Made by a program: the position numbers and the translations under genes. Shown in pieces: positions 1 to 5,835 of a stretch of 5,835 nt of DNA (its first letter is position 1; each line of letters begins with the position of its first letter). The notes beneath the pieces are model-generated. The model had not been told where the DNA came from, did not search any database, and worked only from the letters and a program-made list of their open reading frames with translations. Source of the DNA: an uncultured Mycoplasmatota bacterium (lineage in GTDB: Bacteria; Bacillota_I; Bacilli_A; RF39; UBA660); NCBI GenBank assembly GCA_946491675.1, contig CAMLYN010000073.1, positions 1 through 5,835 on the forward strand, given 5' to 3'.

Positions 1-998
1 ACTGCATCTGCAAATGAATGAATATCATCTTTGAAACTAATTATAAAGTATCTATTTTCTTCAGTCACTTCACCAGTTTGTATTGACTCGATTGTTTTTT
101 TCTCGACTCCTATAGATTTTAACTTTTCCCACTTTCCTTTATTTTCTAACCAAGATATTTTACTTGTCATATAATATTTTCTTGTAATAATTTTGCTATG
201 TGATTTTTCAACATCTTCAGCATAATTTCCTTTTTCTATCTCTTTTAATATATCAATATCATCTAAATAAGCTTTTACATCTTCATAAAATGTTTTTTGA
301 TTTTTCTTTAATGCTAAAACATAATCTCCATGGGCTTCTTTAATGGCTGAAACTGTTTCTTTTTGAGTATTTAGGGCATCTGCTGTTAATATACAATTTG
401 TCAGATCCAACTTTTTTATGAGTTCTGGTCCCATAGGAATTTCATTACTTTTATCTTCTATATAATCTTGTACTAGTGATACTCCATAATTATGGGAATA
501 GATACTCATTGTATTTAATGCTTTTATTTCCTCAGTATTTTCTTTATTTCTACCGCTTCCTTTGGTCACTTTTCCATCCATTGATAATACATCTTTTAAA
601 CTTTCATCTTTTGCTAATTCATCTATTTTCTCTATTAAAAATTTTATACAACTGCTATATAAAGTTTCTGGATTTAATAATGAAATTACTCTTTGCATTG
701 TATCATGAGAAGGTATACCATTTGGAAGCTCAAGGAATTTATTTAACCATTCTTCTTTTGATTTTGCAAACATTGCTATTTCATCCCAACCATCACATCT
801 TGCTAGGATTGCTAAAAAACAAATCATTATGATATCACTCATCAAGTGTTTTACTTTACCTTGCATTCTTGTATCATTTTGATCTTTAAATATAATCATA
901 AAATTTTGCAGTTCATTTGTTTCTATTTGGTTTAAATCTATTTCTGTATCTTTAAACATTGCTTTTATTTCCTCCAACTTTTTACACTTCTTAGCCAT
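1..998 (-). CDS. ISAs1-family transposase (3' end beyond the window)
   Basis: This is a DDE transposase that would cut and paste its own element. Reading from ATG at 998 towards 1 gives 332 uninterrupted codons. The N-terminal transposase-associated domain (about residues 40-95) shows DTRMQGKVKHLMSDIIMI and then GWDEIAMFAKSKEEWL, followed by the family motif ELPNGIPSHDTMQRV. The catalytic core follows: SMDGK with first Asp at about residue 141, LTADALNTQ with second Asp at about residue 207, then GDYVLALKKNQ. The visible part ends in RYFIISF plus 9-10 residues. The family's WGIEN-LHW segment with the catalytic Glu should follow just outside, so about 40-60 residues are missing compared with the usual 370-380. 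The start is set by the first Met (MAKKCKK), a weak GGTG ribosome site 5 nt upstream and a promoter at 1026-1053. No frameshift or stop is seen, so I call it partial by truncation of the view, not a pseudogene. The large plus-strand ORF at 476-832 is its antisense shadow. Confidence 0.95.
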   Translation of the reverse strand, partial: MAKKCKKLEEIKAMFKDTEIDLNQIETNELQNFMIIFKDQNDTRMQGKVKHLMSDIIMICFLAILARCDGWDEIAMFAKSKEEWLNKFLELPNGIPSHDTMQRVISLLNPETLYSSCIKFLIEKIDELAKDESLKDVLSMDGKVTKGSGRNKENTEEIKALNTMSIYSHNYGVSLVQDYIEDKSNEIPMGPELIKKLDLTNCILTADALNTQKETVSAIKEAHGDYVLALKKNQKTFYEDVKAYLDDIDILKEIEKGNYAEDVEKSHSKIITRKYYMTSKISWLENKGKWEKLKSIGVEKKTIESIQTGEVTEENRYFIISFKDDIHSFADA

Positions 999-1025
999 AT
1001 TTCACCAACTTTATTCTTTATATTT

Positions 1026-1053
1026 ATTATACATGAAAAAAACGCATTTTCAA
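1026..1053 (-). promoter_or_regulatory. Probable transposase promoter
   Basis: On the minus strand a -35 box TTGAAA (1053-1048) is separated by 16 nt from a perfect -10 box TATAAT (1031-1026). Transcription would start near 1019, leaving a leader of about 20 nt before the transposase ATG at 998. The -35 box falls within the loop of the hairpin at 1040-1067. The call rests on hexamer match and spacing only; in DNA this AT-rich, chance matches occur, but position and orientation fit well. Confidence 0.6.
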
Positions 1054-1067
1054 AATTTCATGCGTTT
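1040..1067. repeat. Subterminal hairpin inside the IS end
   Basis: AAACGCAT (1040-1047) and ATGCGTTT (1060-1067) are perfect inverted repeats of 8 bp around a 12-nt loop. It lies 6 nt inside the proposed IS terminus. It is not a standard terminator: the T run at 1083-1090 begins about 15 nt after the stem. It could be part of the transposase binding site or could limit read-in transcription into the transposase. Both roles are inference. Confidence 0.6.
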
Positions 1068-1091
1068 ATCCTGGTAATCTTCTTTTTTTTC

Positions 1092-1120
1092 TTGTATTAA
1101 ACAACTATTTATATTATAAT
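1092..1120 (+). promoter_or_regulatory. Probable promoter of the uppS operon
   Basis: TTGTAT (1092-1097) and a perfect TATAAT (1115-1120) are spaced by exactly 17 nt, the optimum for a housekeeping sigma factor. The start point would be near 1127, only about 13 nt before the uppS ATG, so the leader is almost just the ribosome site. This promoter lies outside the IS, 18 nt from its proposed end, so the operon downstream can be transcribed regardless of what lies beyond the insertion. A run of eight T (1083-1090) sits just upstream of it; I see no stem attached to it. Confidence 0.65.
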
Positions 1121-1127
1121 ATTAAAT

Positions 1128-1135
1128 AGGGTGAT
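1128..1135 (+). promoter_or_regulatory. uppS ribosome binding site
   Basis: AGGGTGAT matches the GGTGAT part of the anti-Shine-Dalgarno complement and places its G core about 8 nt before ATG at 1140. It includes the GTG at 1131, the other in-frame start. That GTG would have no ribosome site and only a 4-nt leader from the predicted transcription start, so ATG 1140 is preferred. Confidence 0.7.
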
Positions 1136-1139
1136 TTTA

Positions 1140-1856
1140 ATGAATATACCTAATCATGTTGGCATTATAGTTGATGGTAATGGCAGATGGGCTATTAAAC
1201 GTGGTAAAAGCCGAAGTCAAGGCCATTTAGCTGGATCTAAGAATTTAGATGATTTATGTCAATATATTTTTAATAAAGGAGTAAAAATACTTAGTCTTTA
1301 TGTCTTTTCTACTGAAAATTTTAAAAGAAGTGATGAAGAAGTTAATTATTTAATGGATTTATTTGTGAAAAAGTTTAAAAAAGATTTTAAAACATTCAGT
1401 AAAAAAGGAATTAAAATTGTTTTTTCAGGAAGAAGAGAACCATTAAGACAAGAAATATTAGATATTATTGATGATGTAACAGAAAAAACTAAAAATAATC
1501 AAAAGGGAATTTTGAATTTTTGTTTAAATTATGGTTCTCATGCTGAAATAATCGATGCTTGTAAAAAAATAGTATTTGATAGTAATAATAGTAAAATAAG
1601 TGTAAATGAATTGGATGAAGAATTATTTTCTAAATATTTATATAATGACTTACCAGCTTTAGATTTATTAATTAGAACTGGTGGCGAATTACGATTAAGT
1701 AATTTCATGCTGTGGCAAGCTGCTTATGCAGAGTTTTATTTTACAAACACTTTATTTCCTGATTTTAATGAACAAGAGTTTGAACTGGCTTTAGAGTCTT
1801 ATAATAATCGTGATCGAAGGTTTGGAGGAATCAACTATGAAAAAAAGAGTGATTAG
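1140..1856 (+). CDS. uppS: Undecaprenyl diphosphate synthase (cis-prenyltransferase)
   Basis: It condenses eight isopentenyl diphosphates onto farnesyl diphosphate in cis to make the C55 carrier used for peptidoglycan and wall polymers, as a soluble homodimer acting at the membrane. The protein is 238 residues, normal for the family. Diagnostic blocks are HVGIIVDGNGRWA near the N terminus (Asp12 for diphosphate/Mg binding), GHLAGS, LYVFSTENFKR, LNYGSHAEI, and LLIRTGGELRLSNFMLWQ with Arg179 and Glu183, followed by AYAEFYF and RDRRFGG at the C terminus. A Phe replaces the Trp usual in the SSENW-type motif, a mild change. The start at ATG 1140 follows AGGGTGAT; GTG 1131 would add three residues. 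It is the first gene of the plus-strand operon and overlaps cdsA by 20 nt. Identification is firm. Confidence 0.97.
   Translation: MNIPNHVGIIVDGNGRWAIKRGKSRSQGHLAGSKNLDDLCQYIFNKGVKILSLYVFSTENFKRSDEEVNYLMDLFVKKFKKDFKTFSKKGIKIVFSGRREPLRQEILDIIDDVTEKTKNNQKGILNFCLNYGSHAEIIDACKKIVFDSNNSKISVNELDEELFSKYLYNDLPALDLLIRTGGELRLSNFMLWQAAYAEFYFTNTLFPDFNEQEFELALESYNNRDRRFGGINYEKKSD
1824..1828 (+). promoter_or_regulatory. cdsA ribosome binding site inside uppS
   Basis: A perfect GGAGG lies 8 nt before ATG 1837 and decides the cdsA start over an upstream in-frame GTG at 1810, which lacks a site. The same bases encode the Gly-Gly of the conserved RRFGG tail of UppS, so the motif serves protein and translation signal at once. 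Confidence 0.85.
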
Positions 1857-2628
1857 TGCTATTGTTGCTTTAATTATATCATTACCATTAGTATATATAG
1901 GTGGTATACCATTTTATGTTTTAGCTTTATTTTTATCATTGTTAGGTTTCAAAGAAATATTAGATTTAATTGTTAAAGATGATTATTGGGTAAGATTAGT
2001 TAGTTTTATTTGTTTTCTATTTTTAATAGGAACGAGCATTACAAAAAGTAGTTTAGAAAATTTATTAGATTTTAAAGTATTAGGAATAGTTTTATTGATT
2101 TATGGTTCATTAGCTTTAATAAAACATCGTAGTAAGGAATTTAATATTGAAAAATGCTTTTATTTAATTGGGGTGACTGTTTTTTTAGGTTCAGCTTTTT
2201 CATGTTTAATTATTTTAAGAAATATGAGTTTAAGCTATTTCATTTATATATTTTTAATTTCAATTATGACTGATACTTTTGCCCATTCAATAGGAACTTT
2301 ATTTGGTAAAAATAAAATAAATGAAATATCGCCAAATAAATCTTGGGAAGGATGTTTAGGCGGAACATTTTTTGGAACTTTAATAAGCGTTTTATTTTAT
2401 TTATTTTTCATTAATCAGGATGTTGATATATTTTTGCTTATTTTTGTAACGATATTTTTATCAATAATTGGACAGTTGGGAGATTTATTCTTCTCCTTAG
2501 TTAAAAGAAATTATAATATTAAAGATTATTCTAATATTATGCCTGGTCATGGAGGAATTTTAGATAGATTTGACAGTATTATTTTTATTACTTTAGCTTT
2601 TATTTATTTTATTAATTTTTTAATGTAA
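1837..2628 (+). CDS. cdsA: Phosphatidate cytidylyltransferase (CDP-diacylglycerol synthase)
   Basis: It joins CTP and phosphatidic acid to CDP-diacylglycerol, the precursor of phosphatidylglycerol and cardiolipin, in the cytoplasmic membrane. The protein is 263 residues and mostly hydrophobic, with about seven to eight membrane segments, starting with a positively charged MKKR and a helix at about 5-23. The C-terminal family signature is complete at about residues 220-246: S220, K223-R224, K229-D230, then PGHGG and LDRFD, which supplies the metal-binding Asp residues. Before it, TDTFAHSIGTLFGK (Asp146) and ISPNKSWEG match the second conserved block. ATG 1837 is chosen for its GGAGG site. It overlaps the end of uppS by 20 nt and is followed 10 nt later by rseP, so the three are probably one transcript. 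Identification is firm. Confidence 0.96.
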   Translation: MKKRVISAIVALIISLPLVYIGGIPFYVLALFLSLLGFKEILDLIVKDDYWVRLVSFICFLFLIGTSITKSSLENLLDFKVLGIVLLIYGSLALIKHRSKEFNIEKCFYLIGVTVFLGSAFSCLIILRNMSLSYFIYIFLISIMTDTFAHSIGTLFGKNKINEISPNKSWEGCLGGTFFGTLISVLFYLFFINQDVDIFLLIFVTIFLSIIGQLGDLFFSLVKRNYNIKDYSNIMPGHGGILDRFDSIIFITLAFIYFINFLM

Positions 2629-2638
2629 AGGAGATTAT

Positions 2639-3679
2639 ATGACATTTATATATTTTGTATTAATACTTAGTGCAACAATTTTTGTTCATGAATTAGGACA
2701 TTTTATCTTTGCTAAAAGAGCAGGGATATATGTTTATGAATTTTGTATTGGAATGGGACCAAGGATTTTTAAATTTAAAAGAAAAAATGATGAAACAGAA
2801 TATGGAATTAGATTATTTCCAATTGGTGGATTTTGTGCAATGGCCGGTGAAGATGTTGAAGATGATGAAGATGTTCCAAAGGAAAGAAAATTACAATCTA
2901 AAACATGGATGCAAAAGTTTTTAACAATGGTTGCTGGTGTTATGTTTAATTTTATTTTTGCGATCATTTTATTATTTATTATCGGATTAGTTAATGGTAA
3001 TCCTAACAATAAGCCTATTGTATCTAGTGTTCCTAATGATGGGCCAAGTTATGCGGCAGGTCTTAGAATTGGTGACGAAATAATTAGATTAAATGGTGTT
3101 AAGATAAATACGATTGATCGACTTATGATTGAATATCAAATAAATTATGGTGAAACTATTGAATTAGAAGTTTTAAGAGATGAAGAAAAAAAGACAATTG
3201 AAATCACGCCAAAAGCAATAGAGACAGAACAAGGAACAACTTATCAATATAACTTTGCGTTAGATGGTAGTGTTGAAAAAGGATTTTTTGAAGCTATCGA
3301 ATATGCGATCACTAAATTTTTGAGTTTAATTGAGCAAATGTTTGTAACAATTGTGTATTTATTTAATGGTAGTTTAAGTTTATCTAATTTATCAGGTCCA
3401 GTTGGTATTTATAATATTGTTGATCAGTCAGCAGCTGCTGGTATATTAAGCCTTATTTCTTTAACTAGTTTTTTAAGTATTAATGTTGGTTTTATTAATT
3501 TGTTACCAATTCCTGCTTTTGATGGTGGTAGAATCTTATTCTTGATAATTGAAAAAATAAGAAGAAAGCCAATGCAACCAAAAGTGGAAAATGTCATTCA
3601 CGCTGTTGGTTTGGTACTACTTATGATATTAATGGTTGTAGTTACTTATAACGATATTGTTAGGTTTATTATTAAATGA
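2639..3679 (+). CDS. rseP: Site-2 intramembrane zinc metalloprotease, RseP/RasP type
   Basis: It is a membrane protease that cuts transmembrane substrates in the second step of regulated intramembrane proteolysis (anti-sigma factors, signal-peptide remnants or division proteins in relatives). The substrate here is unknown. The 346-residue protein has HELGH at 17-21 in the first membrane helix (two His ligands and catalytic Glu18), a second helix at about 94-117 with the AGVMFN motif, one PDZ domain at about 125-195 containing AAGLRIGDEIIRLNG, and NLLPIPAFDGGRI with Asp295 as third zinc ligand in the third helix. A last helix sits at about 322-344. One PDZ domain fits Gram-positive members; E. 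coli RseP has two. AAAGGAG lies 5 nt before the ATG. The stop is TGA followed directly by TAA and overlaps the next start as ATGA. In this cluster dxr often lies between cdsA and rseP; here it is absent. Confidence 0.96.
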   Translation: MTFIYFVLILSATIFVHELGHFIFAKRAGIYVYEFCIGMGPRIFKFKRKNDETEYGIRLFPIGGFCAMAGEDVEDDEDVPKERKLQSKTWMQKFLTMVAGVMFNFIFAIILLFIIGLVNGNPNNKPIVSSVPNDGPSYAAGLRIGDEIIRLNGVKINTIDRLMIEYQINYGETIELEVLRDEEKKTIEITPKAIETEQGTTYQYNFALDGSVEKGFFEAIEYAITKFLSLIEQMFVTIVYLFNGSLSLSNLSGPVGIYNIVDQSAAAGILSLISLTSFLSINVGFINLLPIPAFDGGRILFLIIEKIRRKPMQPKVENVIHAVGLVLLMILMVVVTYNDIVRFIIK

Positions 3680-4005
3680 TAACGATTAATTGTTGTAAAC
3701 ACTATGATAAAATTGTTAATTTTTTATATTTAGAAAATGATACGATATCAAAACTATTAATTGATTATTATCAAGAATATGTTTTTAATATTAAAAGTGA
3801 AAAGAGTAAAATAAAGTTAGATGAAATAATGAATTTATATACTGATAAAGAAGACTTTTATAAATATGTTCAAAATGCATTTGATTTGAAAAAGAATAAT
3901 GAGATATATGATAATTATGATAAAGTGATTCGAAAATTATTAAAAATTTATAAACAATATGAAAATGATAGATTAGTTAAGATAGAAAATTCGAGGTGGT
4001 TATAG
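3676..4005 (+). CDS. Small protein of unknown function (109 residues)
   Basis: I do not recognise the family. The product is small, rich in Lys, Asn, Tyr, Asp and Ile, and probably all-helical and cytoplasmic: no membrane segment or signal peptide is visible. It has a Cys-Cys-Lys-His near the N terminus (residues 6-9), a segment LIDYYQEYVF, and an amphipathic C-terminal part IRKLLKIYKQYE. Two adjacent Cys plus one His are too few for a convincing metal site. Support for it being real: it fills the whole gap between two sure genes, starts on the rseP stop (ATGA overlap), ends one base into the next start (TAGTG), and has the same codon use as its neighbours. No good ribosome site precedes it; GTTAGG at 3658-3663 is weak and distant, so translation probably depends on ribosomes finishing rseP. 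A role with the following exporter, or as a small regulator, is guesswork. Confidence 0.8.
   Translation: MITINCCKHYDKIVNFLYLENDTISKLLIDYYQEYVFNIKSEKSKIKLDEIMNLYTDKEDFYKYVQNAFDLKKNNEIYDNYDKVIRKLLKIYKQYENDRLVKIENSRWL
3993..3998 (+). promoter_or_regulatory. Ribosome binding site of the ABC ATPase
   Basis: GAGGTG lies within the last codons of the 109-residue protein, with its GAGG core 8 nt before GTG 4005. It favours that GTG over an earlier in-frame GTG at 3996, which overlaps the site itself. The chosen start shares one base with the previous stop (TAGTG), an arrangement typical of stop-and-restart translation. Confidence 0.75.
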
Positions 4006-4904
4006 TGCTAAAAGTAGAAAATGTTACAAAATATTATGGAAATTTTAAAGCCGTGGATAATTTATCTTTTGAAGTAAAGCCAGGTGAAATTTTTGGATTA
4101 TTAGGAGTAAATGGTGCTGGTAAAACGACAACATTTAGAATGATTATGGGGCTTCTTGACATAACTGAAGGTAATATTACTTTAGATGGCAAAAAAATCG
4201 ATTATAGTGTAACTGATGAAATTGGCTTTTTGACAGAAGAAAGAAGTTTACTAACTAAATTAACGGTTAAAGAGCAATGTATTTATTATGGTATATTGAA
4301 AGGTATGAAAGAAGAAGAAATTATCAAAAGAACTAAAGAATTGTTAGAAAAATTTGAAATACCTGAATATTTTGATAAAAAAATTAAAGAATTGTCAAAA
4401 GGAAATCAACAAAAAGTTCAATTCATTACATCAATTATTAATAATCCTAAATTATTAATATTAGATGAACCATTTAGTGGGTTAGACCCATTTAATGTTG
4501 AGTTGTTTAAAAAACAAATTGTTGAAATGTCCAAAAAAGGTAGTATGATTATTTTCTCTTCTCATCGAATGGAACATGTTGAATTATTTTGTAAGAAGTT
4601 AGTTGTTTTAATGAATGGAAAATCAGTTTTAGAAGGCGAATTAAAAAAAATAAAAGAACAATACCGAAAGAAAAATATTTTAATTAAAGGTGATATTGAT
4701 CCTGATAAAATAAGTAAGATTAAAGGAGTTGTCAATGTTACTAATAAAGCTGATGAATATGAAGTTAAAATTGAAAGTCAAGAAGTGGTTGAAGATGTAT
4801 TTAAATATATTACTAAATGTAATAATGTAACTAAATTTTCAGTTGAGGAACCAAGTTTAAATGAAATTTTTGTGGCAAAAGTAGGTGAGTCATATGAAAA
4901 ATAA
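4005..4904 (+). CDS. ABC transporter ATP-binding protein, NatA-like with DUF4162 tail
   Basis: This is the ATP-hydrolysing subunit of an ABC-2 type exporter, working on the inner face of the membrane with the permease encoded next. From GTG 4005 it has 299 residues. Visible parts are the Walker A motif GVNGAGKTT (about 34-42), a Q-loop region reading FLTEERSL with no canonical Gln, as is usual in this subgroup, the signature LSKGNQQK (130-137, in place of LSGGQ), Walker B LLILDEP with Asp154-Glu155, the D-loop SGLDP, and the switch His187 in FSSHRMEH. The last ~85 residues form a separate domain ending in EPSLNEIFVA, which matches the DUF4162 tail of NatA/YhaQ-type proteins. Related pairs export Na+ or remove peptides or drugs; the substrate cannot be told here. 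It overlaps the permease gene by 11 nt. The family is sure, the exact function is not. Confidence 0.93.
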   Translation: MLKVENVTKYYGNFKAVDNLSFEVKPGEIFGLLGVNGAGKTTTFRMIMGLLDITEGNITLDGKKIDYSVTDEIGFLTEERSLLTKLTVKEQCIYYGILKGMKEEEIIKRTKELLEKFEIPEYFDKKIKELSKGNQQKVQFITSIINNPKLLILDEPFSGLDPFNVELFKKQIVEMSKKGSMIIFSSHRMEHVELFCKKLVVLMNGKSVLEGELKKIKEQYRKKNILIKGDIDPDKISKIKGVVNVTNKADEYEVKIESQEVVEDVFKYITKCNNVTKFSVEEPSLNEIFVAKVGESYEK

Positions 4905-5835
4905 ATTGAAATTTTTAATCGGTATAAGTTTAAAAAGAAAAATTCAAACTAAATGGTTTTATATTGCTAATATATGTATTGCTTTAGTAATAATTGGTTT
5001 AGCTAATATTGATCATATTATTAACTTTTTTGGTGGTGATTTTGACCAAAAAACTAAGATTTATGTTATCGATAATACTGATGTTGCATTTGATATTTTT
5101 GAAAGTGCTGCTAATACTAGTTTTAGTTTGACAAATGATAATGAAAATAAATATGAAATAATTAATTATGATAAATCTAAAGAAGAAATTATTGAAACTA
5201 TTAAAACTAATGAAGATGAAAAAAATTCAATTGCTTTAGTGTTTGATTTGGACGATGAAAATATTGTTAATGTTGAGATGATTAGTAATAGTTTCGTCGA
5301 TACATTAGATATGTCTTTAATTAATACAGCTGCTAATAGCGTCAAAGTTTATTTGGCAATGGAAAAATTTGAGATAAGCGAAGATGAAATTGCAGCTATT
5401 AATTCTGGAGTAACAATTAATCGAACTGTTTTAGATGAGAGCAAAGATTCTGCTGATGAAAATATGGAAATGATTATGTCAACAGTTTTCCCAATCTTTA
5501 TCTTACCATTTTTCATTTTAGTAATTTTCTTAGTCCAAATGATTGGGGCTGAAATTAACGATGAGAAAACAACTAGAGGTATGGAAATAATCATATCTAA
5601 TGTTTCACCACAAATTCATTTTTTCAGTAAATGTATTGCTGGAAACTTATTCATTTTAATTCAAGGTGCATTATTGATATTATATGCTGTTTTAGGCTTC
5701 TTATCACGCGGTTTCTTTGGTGATGTTAGTGGCATTGGTGATATGGTTGGTCAATTAACAGGAATGTTATCAGGACTATTTACTCCAAGTTTTGTTGATT
5801 CGTTAGTTTATGTAATTCCTTTAGTATTAGTTTTA
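4894..5835 (+). CDS. ABC-2 type exporter permease, NatB/YhaP-like (3' end beyond the window)
   Basis: This is the membrane partner of the preceding ATPase. 314 codons are open to the window edge; relatives have about 400, so the last third of the membrane domain is missing. After a basic N terminus (MKNKLKF, then KRK) comes one membrane helix at about 24-43, then a large polar loop of about 145 residues (44-190) probably outside the cell, then a helix at about 193-217. The following AEINDEKTTRGMEIIISNVSP (cut at residues 219-239) is the cytoplasmic coupling motif typical of the family, with Glu220, Glu224-Lys225 and Glu231. Further helices begin at about 250 and 305. The start ATG 4894 lies inside the end of the ATPase gene, 4 nt after AGGTGAG (4883-4889), so the two are translationally coupled. 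The transported substrate is unknown. Confidence 0.9.
   Translation, partial: MKNKLKFLIGISLKRKIQTKWFYIANICIALVIIGLANIDHIINFFGGDFDQKTKIYVIDNTDVAFDIFESAANTSFSLTNDNENKYEIINYDKSKEEIIETIKTNEDEKNSIALVFDLDDENIVNVEMISNSFVDTLDMSLINTAANSVKVYLAMEKFEISEDEIAAINSGVTINRTVLDESKDSADENMEMIMSTVFPIFILPFFILVIFLVQMIGAEINDEKTTRGMEIIISNVSPQIHFFSKCIAGNLFILIQGALLILYAVLGFLSRGFFGDVSGIGDMVGQLTGMLSGLFTPSFVDSLVYVIPLVLVL

Larger units (their letters stand above)
1..1073 (-). mobile_element. ISAs1-family insertion sequence, one end, cut by the window edge
   Basis: The element is recognised from its transposase, which fills nearly all of it. The end upstream of the gene is inferred: read inward on the minus strand from 1073, the sequence starts CAGGATAAACGCATG and leads into a short hairpin and the transposase promoter. 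A CAGG-type terminus is what I would expect for this family, but the second terminal repeat lies outside the window, so the boundary may be off by a few bases. If 1073 is right, the flanking bases GTAATCTT (1074-1081) would be one copy of an 8-bp target duplication. The gene is open as far as visible, so the copy may be recent and active. It points away from uppS. Confidence 0.75.

Noticed and set aside
476..832. Plus-strand ORF of 118 residues rich in Leu, Phe and Tyr, membrane-like
   Set aside because: It is antisense to the well-conserved transposase gene; its hydrophobic make-up comes from reading Lys/Glu/Asp-rich codons backwards.
1040..1090. Hairpin followed by T run as an intrinsic terminator
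   Set aside because: The eight-T run starts about 15 nt after the stem and the stem is short and A/T-rich, so it does not form a standard terminator.
2848..2890. Acidic stretch (Glu/Asp-rich) after the first helix of RseP as a possible insertion
   Set aside because: A MAGED-type acidic segment at this place is normal for Gram-positive members of the family.
2709..2924. Plus-strand ORF of 71 residues within rseP
   Set aside because: It is an out-of-frame shadow inside conserved rseP sequence with no ribosome site.
2734..3009. Minus-strand ORF of 91 residues opposite rseP
   Set aside because: Antisense shadow of conserved rseP codons; no promoter or ribosome site seen.
3671..3682. TGA then TAA at the end of rseP as a sign of TGA-as-Trp coding
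   Set aside because: All Trp codons in the recognised genes are TGG and no in-frame TGA occurs within them; the tandem stop is ordinary.
5349..5594. Minus-strand ORF of 81 residues opposite the permease
   Set aside because: Antisense shadow of the permease, which is open through the whole region and carries the family motif there.

Overview
The window reads as chromosomal DNA from a very AT-rich, low-GC Gram-positive bacterium (Firmicutes/Bacillota; a Bacilli or Erysipelotrichia-type lineage is plausible but cannot be fixed from this sequence). The reasons are the strong A/T bias at third codon positions, Gram-positive-style Shine-Dalgarno sequences (GGAGG, AGGTG), tightly overlapping genes, and the uppS-cdsA-rseP gene order. 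The standard bacterial code fits: every gene is open with TGG for Trp, and the only TGA ending a gene (rseP) is a normal stop followed at once by TAA.

Left part (1-1073, minus strand): one end of an insertion sequence. It holds a transposase of the ISAs1 family (DDE type), intact from its start codon at 998 to the window edge, where its last roughly 40-60 residues are cut off. Between the gene and the probable IS end at about 1073 lie a good promoter (TTGAAA, 16 nt, TATAAT) and an 8-bp perfect hairpin with the -35 box in its loop.

Junction (1074-1139): a short non-coding stretch with a run of eight T and a strong forward promoter (TTGTAT, 17 nt, TATAAT), then an AGGGTGAT ribosome site. No gene lies here.

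Right part (1140-5835, plus strand): one compact six-gene run without an internal terminator. uppS (undecaprenyl diphosphate synthase, lipid carrier for the cell wall), cdsA (CDP-diacylglycerol synthase, phospholipids) and rseP/rasP-like site-2 protease are the classical envelope cluster. They are followed by an unrecognised 109-residue protein, an ABC transporter ATPase of the NatA-like, DUF4162-containing type, and its ABC-2 permease partner, which runs off the right edge. Overlaps of 20 nt (uppS/cdsA), 4 nt (rseP/orf109), 1 nt (orf109/ATPase) and 11 nt (ATPase/permease) suggest a single co-translated operon.

Two layout points stand out. dxr, which in many Bacilli sits between cdsA and rseP, is absent. 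The genes after rseP are an exporter module with a small orphan ORF, not the proS/polC often found there. I do not see a clearly new system. The least explained element is the small ORF locked between rseP and the exporter.
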